A DNA stretch of 64,000 nucleotides from positions 20,412 to 84,411 of the forward strand of contig NZ_SLVM01000016.1 of assembly GCF_004339675.1 (NCBI RefSeq). The letters are read 5' to 3'. How positions within the stretch are numbered: position 1 is the stretch's first letter; the number at the start of each line of letters is the position of its first letter. The position numbers and the translations under genes were made by a program. This stretch comes from Rhodovulum steppense (GTDB taxonomy: Bacteria > Pseudomonadota > Alphaproteobacteria > Rhodobacterales > Rhodobacteraceae). Shown piece by piece: positions 55,702 to 64,000 of the stretch. The notes beneath the pieces were generated by a model. That model was not told where the DNA came from, did not search any database, and worked only from the letters and a program-made list of their open reading frames with translations.

Positions 55702-56193
55702 ATGCTTGGACGCATCTTCCCGCATCCGCTGTTGAGCCTGGTGCTGACCCTGGTCTGGCTGGGGCTGGTGAACAAGGTGACGCCGGGCAATCTGGTGCTG
55801 GGTGTCGCGCTGGGCATCATCGTGCCGCTGACCACGGCGGCCTATTGGCCGAACCGGCCGCGGCTGCGCAATCCGCTGATGGCGGCGGAATATGCGCTGG
55901 TGGTGCTGTGGGACATCGTGGTGGCGAATGTGCAGGTGGCGATGATCATCCTGTTCAAGCGCAACGCCGATCTGCGCTCGACCTGGATCACGGTGCCGCT
56001 GGACCTGACCTCGGCCGAGGCGATCACGGTTCTGGCGGGCACGATCACGATGACGCCGGGCACGGTCTCTGCGATGCTGGCGGCCGATGGCGGGGCGATC
56101 CTCGTGCATTGCCTGCATGCCGAGGATCCGGACGCCGTGCGCGACCAGATCAAGAGCCGCTACGAGCGGCGCCTGAAGGAGATCTTCGAATGA
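55702..56193 (+). CDS. mnhE: Mrp antiporter subunit E
   Basis: A 163-residue subunit with two to three helices near the N-terminus (LVLTLVWLGLVNKVTPGNLVLGVALG) and a soluble C-terminal domain carrying ITVLAGTITMTPGTVSAML, the MnhE hallmark. Three bases separate it from mnhD, and its stop overlaps mnhF (ATGA). Confidence 0.95.
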   Translation: MLGRIFPHPLLSLVLTLVWLGLVNKVTPGNLVLGVALGIIVPLTTAAYWPNRPRLRNPLMAAEYALVVLWDIVVANVQVAMIILFKRNADLRSTWITVPLDLTSAEAITVLAGTITMTPGTVSAMLAADGGAILVHCLHAEDPDAVRDQIKSRYERRLKEIFE

Positions 56194-56459
56194 TCGAGGC
56201 GGCCCTGATCTTCGCCTTCGGCTGCTACGGGCTGGGGCTGTTGCTGAATCTCTGGCGGATCACGCGGGGGCCGGACGTGGCCGACCGCATCCTTGCGCTG
56301 GATACGATCGTCATCAACGTGATCGCGTTGCTGATCCTTTACGGGATCTGGCATGGCACGGCGGTCTATTACGAAGCCTCGATGCTGGTGGCGATGGTCG
56401 GCTTCGTCTCGACGGTGGCCTATTGCCGCTTCGTGCTGCGCGGCGACATCATCGAATAG
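56190..56459 (+). CDS. mnhF: Mrp antiporter subunit F
   Basis: An 89-residue, three-helix subunit. RITRGPDVADRILALDTI is the family signature. The start is fixed by the ATGA overlap with mnhE; the open frame upstream lies in mnhE. Confidence 0.94.
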   Translation: MIEAALIFAFGCYGLGLLLNLWRITRGPDVADRILALDTIVINVIALLILYGIWHGTAVYYEASMLVAMVGFVSTVAYCRFVLRGDIIE

Positions 56460-56470
56460 GGGGGCTGGGC

Positions 56471-56845
56471 ATGGATTTCTGGGCGGAGCTTGTGATCGCG
56501 TTCTTCCTTGTCGTCAGCGGGATCTTCGGCTTCGTCGGCTCGTTCGGGCTGATCAAGCTGCGCGAGACGATGCAGCGGCTGCACGCGCCGACCAAGGCGA
56601 CGACGCTGGGCGTGGGGGGCGTGCTGATCGCCTCGATGCTGTATTTCCTGCTGATCGAGGGCAGTTTCTCGTTCCACGAATTGCTGATCACGCTGTTCCT
56701 GTTCCTGACCGCGCCGATCGTGGCGCATTTCATCGCCAAGACCTTCATCCAGGCCAATATCCGCCCCTCGGACGTGCCGCCGACCGGGCGCGAGCATGGC
56801 TGGTCGATGTATGACGACCCGCCCTCGGACCGGCGCGAGGAATAG
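56471..56845 (+). CDS. mnhG: Mrp antiporter subunit G
   Basis: A 124-residue, three-helix subunit with GLIKLRETMQRLHAPTKATTLGVG near 31-54, read as the two MnhG blocks RLHAPTKA and TLGVGG. The C-terminal tail is hydrophilic (TGREHGWSMYDDPPSD). It ends the mnh operon, 15 bases before the end of the convergent exonuclease gene. Confidence 0.94.
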   Translation: MDFWAELVIAFFLVVSGIFGFVGSFGLIKLRETMQRLHAPTKATTLGVGGVLIASMLYFLLIEGSFSFHELLITLFLFLTAPIVAHFIAKTFIQANIRPSDVPPTGREHGWSMYDDPPSDRREE

Positions 56846-56860
56846 GCCGGACGCGCGGGT

Positions 56861-58918
56861 TCAGTAGTTCTGGGCCTTGCGGATGCGGTGCATCTGGTCG
56901 CTGCGGGCGATGGCCTCGCCGAGGGTTCCGATCCCGGCCCCTTCGAGGACGCCCAGCATGTGGCGGAACACCTCGGCCGTGGCCAGTGCGTCGCCCAGCG
57001 CGGTATGCCGGTGCTCGTTGGCGAGCGTGACCCCGAACCGGGTGGCCAGCGCGTCGAGCGTCAGATCGTCGGCATCCGGGTAGAGCGCGGCGGCCAGCAG
57101 GACGGTGCAGAGCGCAGGCTGGTCGAAGCGCAGGCCGATGCGGTCCTCCTTGAGCTTGAGGAAGGCCATGTCGAAGGCGGCGTTATGGGCGACCAGCACC
57201 GCCCCCTCGCAATAGGCGTGAAAGCGGCGCCCGGCCTCGACGATGTCGGGGGCAACGGCGACGCGGGCGTTGTCGATGCCATGCACCGCGGTCGAGGCGG
57301 CGGGGATGTGTCGGCCGGGATTGACCAGCATGTCGAAGGCCTCGCCGCGCAGGATGCGGCCATTGACGATCGGGACGCCGCCGATCTGCACGATCTCGTC
57401 GCCCGCGCGGGGCGAAAGACCCGTGGTTTCGGTGTCGAACACCACGAAGCGCAGTTCGGAGAGCGGCCGCTCGGCGATCTCGTCCGAGACCGGCGGGGGC
57501 AGGGTGAAATCGTAGAATTCGGGCCGCGGATCCGCGGGGGTCAGGACCGGCGCCTTGGCGGCCTGGAGCGGCAGCATCAGCCGGTTGCCCGTCGCGGTCG
57601 CCTCGGACCACATCTCGGTCCCGTGGCCTTCGAGCGCGTCACGCCCGGTATAGTGCCCGTAGCCCTCGGACAACGGCGCGGCCAGCCAGCGATCGAGCTG
57701 ACCATCGGGCAGTTCGGGGCCTTTCCAGTCCAGCATCAGGCAGATCTCGCGGTCGCAGGCGCCCGCGCGCAGAACGAAATCGCAGCGCGCCGGGTCGGAG
57801 CGCAAGCCACCGATCACGCGCGCCAGAAGCTCGGTGATCGCGAAGCCGTCGCAGCGGATGAACTGGCGTGCGCCCTCGACGCGGAGATCCTCGGGCAGGC
57901 GGGCCTGAAGCGCGTCGAAGATGTCATCGGAGGCGACCGCGGGCATCGGCCAGCGGCGTGCGGTGGCGGTGCCGTGGCGCTCGGCGATCTCGTGGACCTT
58001 GACCACCAGCGCCCCCTGTTCGCGCCGCAACTGTCGGAAAAAGCTCGTCCGCCTGTCCGTGCAGAGGTCGGGATCGGCCTCGATCGCGTCGATCAGCGCG
58101 CCGATCGCGGCGGTCGGGCGGCGGATCGCCTCGAGCAGCGTGTTGAACAGGTGGTCACGCTCGGCATGGGCGTCGAGATCCTCGGTCGCGTCGTGGAAGA
58201 TCAGGACATAGCCCACGCGGCTGCCATTCACCGCGATCGGGCTGACGCGGGCCATCAGGAAGCGTTCGCCGCAGGCGGTGGCGGCCAGGAATCGCTCGGC
58301 CTCGAGCTCGCCGCGCGCGGCGCGCGCGCCCATCCGGTCGAGCGCGTGGGCCAGAGGTTCGGGCCGCAGGAACGCGGTCAGCCGCCGGTCGAGCCCCAGA
58401 TCGCCCAGAAGCCCCTGCGCCGCGCGGTTGTAGAGCATGATCCGGTGATCGGGCGTGGCCACCACGGCGCCTTCGGCAAGGTCACGCAGCAGCGCCTCGA
58501 ACATCGCCTTGTCGCGGTTCAGGAGCGCGGTCTTCTCGGCCACGGCGCGATCCTGGGCGGCGCGGGTCTCGGCCAGCGCGTCGTTGATGGCGTTCGCTGC
58601 AGGCGCCAGCGCGCCCAGATAGCGGGCGGGTGCTTCGTCGATATCGACGTCGATATCCGCCCGGGCCCGTGTCGTCAGGTCGGCGGCAAGGGCGAGGATC
58701 GGGCGGGCGACGTTCTGGTCGAACAGCAGGCCGACCCAGGCCGCCAGCCCCGCGAGACCGAAGCCCGCGACGGCGCCCGCGATCACGAAACCGTCCGCCG
58801 GGCCGCCCGCCCTGGCATGGCCAAGCCACAGGCCCAGGACCAGGATCGCCAGCCCGCCCAGTGCCAGCGCCGCGAAGAACAGCGCGAATCGGGTTCTCAG
58901 CCCAAGCCGCTCATGCAT
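56861..58918 (-). CDS. Membrane sensor-like protein fused to a DnaQ-type 3'-5' exonuclease
   Basis: A 685-residue fusion. Two helices (about 10-32 and 42-64) and a HAMP/coiled-coil-like linker lead to a PAS domain (about 135-245; PDHRIMLYNRAAQGLLG). The next part (about 250-440) resembles a histidine kinase dimerisation and ATPase region but lacks the phospho-His and clear N/G boxes. From about 485 a DEDDh exonuclease follows: FDTETTGLSPRAGDEIVQIG, VLVAHNAAFDMAF and EHRHTALGDALATAE supply the acidic residues and His. The nuclease looks active. Its start overlaps the response regulator by eight bases. Last of the acs-linked operon. Confidence 0.85.
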   Translation of the reverse strand: MHERLGLRTRFALFFAALALGGLAILVLGLWLGHARAGGPADGFVIAGAVAGFGLAGLAAWVGLLFDQNVARPILALAADLTTRARADIDVDIDEAPARYLGALAPAANAINDALAETRAAQDRAVAEKTALLNRDKAMFEALLRDLAEGAVVATPDHRIMLYNRAAQGLLGDLGLDRRLTAFLRPEPLAHALDRMGARAARGELEAERFLAATACGERFLMARVSPIAVNGSRVGYVLIFHDATEDLDAHAERDHLFNTLLEAIRRPTAAIGALIDAIEADPDLCTDRRTSFFRQLRREQGALVVKVHEIAERHGTATARRWPMPAVASDDIFDALQARLPEDLRVEGARQFIRCDGFAITELLARVIGGLRSDPARCDFVLRAGACDREICLMLDWKGPELPDGQLDRWLAAPLSEGYGHYTGRDALEGHGTEMWSEATATGNRLMLPLQAAKAPVLTPADPRPEFYDFTLPPPVSDEIAERPLSELRFVVFDTETTGLSPRAGDEIVQIGGVPIVNGRILRGEAFDMLVNPGRHIPAASTAVHGIDNARVAVAPDIVEAGRRFHAYCEGAVLVAHNAAFDMAFLKLKEDRIGLRFDQPALCTVLLAAALYPDADDLTLDALATRFGVTLANEHRHTALGDALATAEVFRHMLGVLEGAGIGTLGEAIARSDQMHRIRKAQNY

Positions 58919-59294
58919 CCAACTCTCCCCCCAGCAACGCGCGGATCTGGGCCGTCAGATCCGCGGTCGCGAAGGGTTTGGTCAGGAACGCGTCCGCCCC
59001 GAGTGCCAGACCCTTGCGCCGCTCGACCTCTCCACCGCGCGCGGTCATCATCAGGACCTTAACATCTTTCAGGCGCTCGGTACGCCGGATCATCTGGCAG
59101 ATCTCGTAGCCAGAGCGATTGGGCAACATCACGTCGAGAACGACAAGATCCGGTGGCGCCTCCTCCAGCGCCTTGAGCACCAGATCGCCATCGGCCACGC
59201 GGCGCGTGTCATATCCCTCGCGCGCGATCAGGTATTCCAGCGCAAGGGCGATTCCATCCTCGTCCTCGGCCAGCAGAACCGATTTTCGCCCCAT
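58911..59294 (-). CDS. Single-domain response regulator
   Basis: A 127-residue CheY-like receiver with no output domain. Acidic pocket E10/D11, phospho-acceptor D54 in VVLDVMLPNRSG, Thr in MMTARG and the conserved Lys in FLTKPF. It overlaps the sensor-exonuclease gene, its likely functional partner, but that protein lacks an obvious phospho-His, so the phosphate source is open. Confidence 0.92.
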   Translation of the reverse strand: MGRKSVLLAEDEDGIALALEYLIAREGYDTRRVADGDLVLKALEEAPPDLVVLDVMLPNRSGYEICQMIRRTERLKDVKVLMMTARGGEVERRKGLALGADAFLTKPFATADLTAQIRALLGGELDA

Positions 59295-59307
59295 GACGCA
59301 TCCCCCC

Positions 59308-59820
59308 TCAGCTTGTTCCGTTGCAGACCGCCCGGACCAACGGATCGTCGCCGGAAAGCCTGCGCCAATCGGCGCTGCGAGGATCGGTCAGCGCCGACTC
59401 GGTCGCGTCGGCGCGCGCGGCACGCGCACAATCGACCAGCACCGGCGCAGAACGGGCGGGCTGCCAGCGCGCGAAGAAGTAGAGCGTGACCAGCCGCATC
59501 TCGGGCGCATCCTCGCGGCGGGCGGCGCGGCCGACATCGGCCGCCATCAGCCGCGTCGTCTGGGGCAGGAGATAGGTCCAGGGCTTCCACGGCACGGATT
59601 GTTCGACGCGCGAGATCTCGACAAGGCCCTCGGGCAGGCCGGCCATGGTCCGCGCGGCCCAGGATTGCTCGGACCAGAGCGCATAGGCCAGCATTGCAAG
59701 GCCCGCCGCCACCGGCACCGACCAGCGCGGCAGCCGCTGACCACTGAGACGGTTGAGCAGGAACATGAGCCCGCCCGCGCCGAACCCGGCGGCTACACTT
59801 GCGATCAGTTCCAGAAACAT
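59308..59820 (-). CDS. Conserved membrane protein of unknown function
   Basis: A 170-residue protein with two N-terminal helices (about 4-24 and 35-49) and a soluble C-terminal domain, probably periplasmic, with two cysteines (VDCARA, AVCNGTS). I do not recognise a family. It sits between the CBS/DUF294 gene (three bases upstream) and the response regulator, so it is part of this signalling set. Confidence 0.7.
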   Translation of the reverse strand: MFLELIASVAAGFGAGGLMFLLNRLSGQRLPRWSVPVAAGLAMLAYALWSEQSWAARTMAGLPEGLVEISRVEQSVPWKPWTYLLPQTTRLMAADVGRAARREDAPEMRLVTLYFFARWQPARSAPVLVDCARAARADATESALTDPRSADWRRLSGDDPLVRAVCNGTS

Positions 59821-59823
59821 CGT

Positions 59824-61662
59824 CTATCCCATCACCCCACGGCCCTGTCCGGCGGCCGATTGCATTGTCTTGATCACCATGAAGGCATCGCGCAGGTGGT
59901 TGCGCTCCAGTTCCGACAACTGGCCCGGCGCCATGAAATTGTCGGGCTTCGTACCCGCCCGGATCTGGTCGGCCTGATGGGCGAGCCTTGTCTCGCAGAT
60001 CAGGTCATAGGCGTCGATCAGGTCATGTGCACCCGATTGCGAGACCGCGCCCGCCTCGCGCGCCGCGACCAGCCGTTCGCGCGTGTTCACCGCCTGCAAT
60101 TCGCCCTTGAGCGCGTAGACCCGGCCCAGATCGACCACCGGCACCACGCCCGAGAGCTTGAGATCCAGCATGTCCTTGTGTTCGCCCGAGCGGATCAGCG
60201 CGAAGCCGCGGAACAGGCCCAGCGGCGGCGTGTGCTTGAGCGAGTTCGAGATCATGTGCGCGACGAAGATCGAGTTCCTGCGCGCCATGGCCAGCGTTTC
60301 GGCCTGCAGATCCTGGAACAGCGCCCGTTCGCCGCCGATCGGGCGCAGGTCGAACATCACCGAGGCCAGCATCTGCGCCTCGTTGTCGGGCTGGGCGATC
60401 CAGCCCGAGAAATAGCTGCGCCAGACCCGGCGGGGCTGACGCCAGCGCGGGTTGGTCGCCATCATGTCGCCGGGGCAGTAGAAGAAGCCGCAGGTATTCA
60501 GCCCGTCGGACACGAATTTCGCCAGTTCGGCGAAATAGGCGTCATGCTCGGGACGGAAGGCATCGTCAAGGATCAGGCAGTTGTCCTGGTCGCTGATGCC
60601 GGTCTGTTCGCGTCGGCCCTGGCTGCCGCAGGCCAGCCACAGATAGGGCACGGGCGGCGGACCGAGACGGGCCTCGGCGAGTGTCAGCAGGCGGCGGGTA
60701 ATCGAGTCGGTGATGTCGGTGATCCGCCGGGTGATGGCGTTGGCGCTGACGCCCGAGCGGACCAGTTGCGCCAGCAGCGCGGGCACCTCGGCCACGACGC
60801 GCGCCATGGCCTCGGGGTCGTCGGCATCCACGATCTCGACGATCATGTGGCTGGCGGTGGCGGCCTGCTGGCGGAACAGGTCGGTGCGCCCGATCAGTCC
60901 GACGACCCGGCCCGCCTCGGCCACCGGCAGGTGGCTGATATTGTTGTCGGCCAGCGTCATCAGCGCATCGAGTCCCAGCGCGTCGGGCGGGATGGTGATC
61001 AGGTCGCGGGTCATCACCTGCGTCGCGGGGGTCGCGCCGTCCAGCCCCTCGGCCAGAACCTTGTTGGTCAGGTCGCGCACCGTGACGATGCCCGCAAGCG
61101 TCTCGCCCTCCATCACCATCACCGACGAGATGTTCTTGTCCCGCATGATCCGCGCCACGTCGCTGACCCGCGATCCGACCGGGCAGGTGATCGGGGTCGG
61201 GGTCATCAGGTCGGCCACGCGCAGCGCGGTCAGCCCGGCGGCCTCCTCGCCCGCGGCTGCGACCCGGCCGGGCAGCGAGCGCTGGAACCACACGGCGAAT
61301 GCCGGCACGTCGTCCATAAGGTCGTGGAAGGCGGCCTTGGACAGCACCAGTAGCGTCACATCCGAGGCTGCGCGCGCCGTCAGCATCGCGCGGCCCAGCC
61401 GCAACAGGCCCCGCTCGCCCACGACATCGCCGGGACCGCGATGGGCGATCAGGTCCGAGCCGCCGGTCTCGATATCGACGGTCCCCGTCTCGATGACGTA
61501 AAGCCCGTCCAGCCGCTCGCCCTCGGTGCAGATGGTCGCGCCCGGCCCGACCGCCATCCGCCGCACGCTGGGGCCAAGGGCGGCCATGGCATCCTCGGGG
61601 ATCAGGTCGAAGGGCGGAACCTGCCTGAGGCTTTCGAGGATCTCGGCCTCTGGGTCGGACAT
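59824..61662 (-). CDS. cNMP-binding / CBS / DUF294 nucleotidyltransferase-like protein
   Basis: A 612-residue cytoplasmic protein with four parts: a cyclic-nucleotide-binding-like domain (about 12-130), a CBS pair (about 150-270; VGSRVSDVARIMRDKNISSVMV as two blocks), a DUF294 nucleotidyltransferase domain with GSQGRREQTGISDQDN near 347, and the DUF294 C-terminal helical domain. The architecture is like GlnD-type sensors and accompanies acetate-type symporters in other proteobacteria. A strong AGGAGG ribosome site five bases before the ATG at 61662 sets the start. Ligand and target unknown. Confidence 0.9.
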   Translation of the reverse strand: MSDPEAEILESLRQVPPFDLIPEDAMAALGPSVRRMAVGPGATICTEGERLDGLYVIETGTVDIETGGSDLIAHRGPGDVVGERGLLRLGRAMLTARAASDVTLLVLSKAAFHDLMDDVPAFAVWFQRSLPGRVAAAGEEAAGLTALRVADLMTPTPITCPVGSRVSDVARIMRDKNISSVMVMEGETLAGIVTVRDLTNKVLAEGLDGATPATQVMTRDLITIPPDALGLDALMTLADNNISHLPVAEAGRVVGLIGRTDLFRQQAATASHMIVEIVDADDPEAMARVVAEVPALLAQLVRSGVSANAITRRITDITDSITRRLLTLAEARLGPPPVPYLWLACGSQGRREQTGISDQDNCLILDDAFRPEHDAYFAELAKFVSDGLNTCGFFYCPGDMMATNPRWRQPRRVWRSYFSGWIAQPDNEAQMLASVMFDLRPIGGERALFQDLQAETLAMARRNSIFVAHMISNSLKHTPPLGLFRGFALIRSGEHKDMLDLKLSGVVPVVDLGRVYALKGELQAVNTRERLVAAREAGAVSQSGAHDLIDAYDLICETRLAHQADQIRAGTKPDNFMAPGQLSELERNHLRDAFMVIKTMQSAAGQGRGVMG

Positions 61663-61747
61663 GCGCACCTCCTGCGCGGGTGGGCGGAACGGTTGTGCGA
61701 AGAACCTAAAAGGAAGGCGCGGTCCGGGAAATTCCGGGCGCGTGGGG

Positions 61748-61774
61748 AAGGGGGCGGCAGAGCGCCGCCCCCTT
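61748..61774 (-). terminator. Hairpin between actP and the DUF294 gene
   Basis: Perfect 11-base stem AAGGGGGCGGC / GCCGCCCCCTT with a five-base loop. No T-tract follows on the minus strand, so it may attenuate or protect the actP 3' end instead of ending all transcription. Confidence 0.55.
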
Positions 61775-61782
61775 CGTTGTCG

Positions 61783-63564
61783 TCAGTGGTCGGCCGCGGC
61801 AGAGCCCGCGCCGCGCGGCACGCGCACGCTTTCGACCAGGTCCTTGATCTCCTGCGGGGTGTCGGCCGTCATCTTCGAGACGCCATAGGCCACCGCGAAG
61901 TTCAGGATCGCGCCCACCGCGCCGATGGCGGTCGACTGGATGCCGAACAGCGATCCCGCGATCGTGTCCTCGAAGCTGTTGGTGCCGGGGATGAAGAACC
62001 AGCCCTTGTGCAGGAAGATGTAGACGACCGTGAAGATCAGGCCGGTCAGCATCCCCGCCACGGCGCCCACGTTGTTGATGCGGGTCGAGAAGATCCCCAT
62101 CATCAGCGCCGGGAACAGCGAGGCCGCCGCGATCCCGAAGGCCAGCGCCACGGTCTGCGCGGCAAAGCCCGGCGGGTTGAGACCCAGCCAGGTCGCCACC
62201 GCGATCGCCACCGCCATCGAGATCCGCGCCGCCAGCAACTCGCCCCGCTCGCTGATCTTGGGGTTGATCGCCCCCTTGATCAGGTCGTGGCTGACCGCCG
62301 ACGAGATCGCCAGCAGCAGGCCCGCCGCCGTCGACAGCGCCGCCGCCAGACCGCCCGCCGCGATCAGCGCGATCACCCAGCCCGGCAGGCCGGCAATCTC
62401 GGGGTTGGCGAGAACCAGGATGTCGTTGTTCACGGTCAGTTCCGACCCCTGCCAGCCCCGCTCGGTGGCGGTCTCGGCGAAGTTGGCGTTGCGGTCGTTG
62501 TACCACTGGATCAGGCCGTCGCCGTTCTTGTCCTCGAACCGCAGCAGGCCGGTGATCTCCCAGTTCTTGATCCAGTCGGGCCGCTCGTCATAGGCGATCG
62601 GCTGCTCGGTGGCACCGTTCGGATAGATGGTGTCGACCAGGTTCAGACGGGCCATCGCACCCACCGCCGGGGCGGTCAGGTAGAGAAGCGCGATGAAGAC
62701 CAGCGCCCAGCCCGCGGACCAGCGCGCATCGGCCACCCGCGGCACGGTGAAGAAGCGGATGATGACATGCGGCAGACCCGCGGTGCCGATCATCAGCGAC
62801 ATCGTGAACAGGAACATGTTCAGCATCGGAAGGAAGCTGGTGTCCTGCAGCGTGTAGGCGGCAAAGCCGAGATCCTGGATGACCATGTCGAGACGGGCCA
62901 GAAGCGGCTCGCCGGTGGTGGTGTATTCCGAGAACAGGCCCAGCGGCGGCAGCGCCACGCCGGTCAGTTGCAGCGAGATGAACACCGCCGGGATGGTATA
63001 GGCGGTGATCAGCACGACATATTGCGCCACCTGGGTATAGGTGATGCCCTTCATGCCGCCCAGAACGGCATACATGAACACGACCGCGGCGCCGATCAGA
63101 AGGCCGGTGGTGTTCGACACTTCGAGGAAGCGCGAGAACGCCACGCCCGCGCCGGTCATCTGCCCGATCACATAGGTCACCGAGGCGATGATCAGACAGG
63201 CCACGGCCACAAGGCGCGCGGTCTGGCTGTAGAACCGGTCGCCGATGAATTCGGGCACGGTGAACTTGCCGAACTTGCGCAGATAGGGCGCAAGCAGCAG
63301 CGCGAGCAGCACATAGCCGCCGGTCCAGCCCATCAGGAAGGACGAGGCGGTGTAGCCGCCGAAGGCGATCAGACCCGCCATCGAGATGAAGGACGCCGCC
63401 GACATCCAGTCGGCCGCGGTCGCCATGCCGTTGGTGACGGGGTGAACGCCCCGGCCGGCGGCATAGAATTCCGATGTGGACCCGGCCCGGGCCCAGATCG
63501 CGATCCCGATATAGAGCGCGAAGGACGCGCCCACGAAGATGAGGTTGAGCGTAAACTGATCCAT
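61783..63564 (-). CDS. actP: Cation/acetate-type sodium:solute symporter (VC_2705 subfamily)
   Basis: A 593-residue SSS-family symporter with about 13 helices. SEFYAAGRGVHPVTNGMATAADWMSAASFI marks the Na-site N-terminal region (about 31-60; read as two blocks), and the late SAVSHDLIKG and GIAAASLFPALMMGIF are family blocks. A hydrophilic loop of about 95 residues (310-405) contains D345-K-N347-G-D349-G350-L-I352, an EF-hand-like loop, so Ca binding outside the membrane is possible. With acs and the DUF4212 gene upstream, acetate or a similar short acid is the expected substrate. actP is a functional label, not proof. Confidence 0.88.
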   Translation of the reverse strand: MDQFTLNLIFVGASFALYIGIAIWARAGSTSEFYAAGRGVHPVTNGMATAADWMSAASFISMAGLIAFGGYTASSFLMGWTGGYVLLALLLAPYLRKFGKFTVPEFIGDRFYSQTARLVAVACLIIASVTYVIGQMTGAGVAFSRFLEVSNTTGLLIGAAVVFMYAVLGGMKGITYTQVAQYVVLITAYTIPAVFISLQLTGVALPPLGLFSEYTTTGEPLLARLDMVIQDLGFAAYTLQDTSFLPMLNMFLFTMSLMIGTAGLPHVIIRFFTVPRVADARWSAGWALVFIALLYLTAPAVGAMARLNLVDTIYPNGATEQPIAYDERPDWIKNWEITGLLRFEDKNGDGLIQWYNDRNANFAETATERGWQGSELTVNNDILVLANPEIAGLPGWVIALIAAGGLAAALSTAAGLLLAISSAVSHDLIKGAINPKISERGELLAARISMAVAIAVATWLGLNPPGFAAQTVALAFGIAAASLFPALMMGIFSTRINNVGAVAGMLTGLIFTVVYIFLHKGWFFIPGTNSFEDTIAGSLFGIQSTAIGAVGAILNFAVAYGVSKMTADTPQEIKDLVESVRVPRGAGSAAADH

Positions 63565-63570
63565 GGTGAC

Positions 63571-63831
63571 TTACTCCTCGTCCACGCCGTGTTTCCGGTC
63601 GAGGCTGTTCATGCGGAACGCGTAGAAGAAGATCAGGCCCAGGAAGACCAGGATCGACCCCTGCTGCGCGAACCAGAAGCCAAGATCGGTGCCGCCGATG
63701 GCGATGCCCGACAGAAGCGGCCGCAGCACGATGCCGAAGCCGAAGGATACGATCGCCCAGATGACCAGGCTGATCAGGATCAATCTGACATTGGCCTTCC
63801 AGTAGGCCATTGCTTTGTCCTTGTCGGACAT
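63571..63831 (-). CDS. DUF4212 small symporter subunit
   Basis: An 86-residue protein with two helices (about 16-37 and 53-74). KAMAYWKANVRLILISLVIW is typical of DUF4212 / TIGR03647, the small partner found directly upstream of VC_2705-type symporters. It begins 68 bases after the acs stop; the intervening GC-rich stretch can form a weak hairpin. Confidence 0.9.
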   Translation of the reverse strand: MSDKDKAMAYWKANVRLILISLVIWAIVSFGFGIVLRPLLSGIAIGGTDLGFWFAQQGSILVFLGLIFFYAFRMNSLDRKHGVDEE

Positions 63832-63899
63832 GGGTTTCCTCCCGTTGAAGTTGGCAGAGGCCGGGGCCGGGGCCTTTCGGGCCCGCCCCCGGATTTCGT

Positions 63900-64000
63900 T
63901 TATCTGTTCATCCTGTTTTCGATGAGAGTATCGACGACGGATGGGTCGGCGAGGGTTGAGGTGTCGCCGAGTGCGCCGAAGTCGTTTTCGGCGATCTTGC
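63900..64000 (-). CDS. acs: Acetyl-CoA synthetase, C-terminal end
   Basis: Only the last 32 codons and the TAA stop are in the window. They read [19 protein letters not shown], then [13 protein letters not shown], the highly conserved end of Acs including the region of the acetylated Lys domain. The gene enters from the right on the minus strand and leads into the DUF4212-actP genes, which fits acetate uptake and activation. Confidence 0.9.
   Translation of the reverse strand, partial: KIAENDFGALGDTSTLADPSVVDTLIENRMNR

Overview
The window is ordinary chromosome from a high-GC alphaproteobacterium, most likely a member of the Rhodobacteraceae (Rhodobacter / Rhodovulum / Paracoccus type). The evidence is the strong G/C third-position bias, the gene families present (GlcDEF, XdhABC, HmuSTUV with HemP, Mrp antiporter with fused A and B subunits, DUF1285, DUF599, TIGR01459 HAD protein), the CIRCE-controlled groESL, and a short dispersed intergenic repeat built around AAATATCC and a G-rich block. 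Genes are tightly packed, with many ATGA/GTGA stop-start overlaps. I see no rRNA, tRNA, CRISPR array, insertion sequence or prophage, and no gap longer than 300 bases.

Layout. 1-1315: end of a polyamine-type ABC importer (permease end, ATPase). 1384-2867 (-): ABC-2 type exporter ATPase coupled to an rRNA pseudouridine synthase. 2965-6811: zinc-finger protein, thioredoxin-fold protein, DNA polymerase I. 6849-7451 (-): DUF1285. 7511-14194: four overlapping genes forming a MoxR AAA ATPase / DUF58 / DUF4159 / vWA-like envelope module. 14288-15666 (-): putative cysteine-hydrolase-like lipoprotein and a DUF599 membrane protein. 15750-19759: glycolate oxidase glcDEF. 19791-21443: tandem trypsin-like proteases. 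21578-23445: Hsp20 and a MgtC/DUF4010 membrane protein. 23397-26662: divergent oxyR and katG. 26720-33631: mostly minus-strand housekeeping genes (prs, ltaE, ribF, MaoC hydratase, HAD hydrolase, Mn-type pyrophosphatase) plus a plus-strand thiol isomerase-like gene. 33783-36664: groESL and an orphan secreted protein, both closed by nearly identical terminators. 36770-41341: xdhABC. 41463-45512: heme utilisation hmuSTUV and hemP. 45588-50743: four periplasmic proteins (PepSY-like, an unknown, a beta-propeller and an ABC-type binding protein of the PQQ-associated kind) divergent from a NarL-type two-component system. 50863-56845: Mrp Na+/H+ antiporter. 56861-64000 (-): acs end, DUF4212, acetate-type symporter, CBS/DUF294 protein, small membrane protein, response regulator, and a large membrane sensor fused to a DnaQ-type exonuclease.

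Functional reading. Several blocks deal with oxidative or protein stress (oxyR-katG, hsp20, groESL, thioredoxin-like protein) and carbon scavenging (glycolate, acetate, purines, heme iron). The two least explained blocks are the MoxR/DUF58/DUF4159/vWA module, where three consecutive proteins carry vWA-like cores, and the symporter-linked signalling module at the right end, where a degenerate kinase-like sensor is fused to an exonuclease. The orphan PQQ-type periplasmic set with its own two-component system is a third candidate for follow-up. Predicted promoters and operators are from visual reading only.
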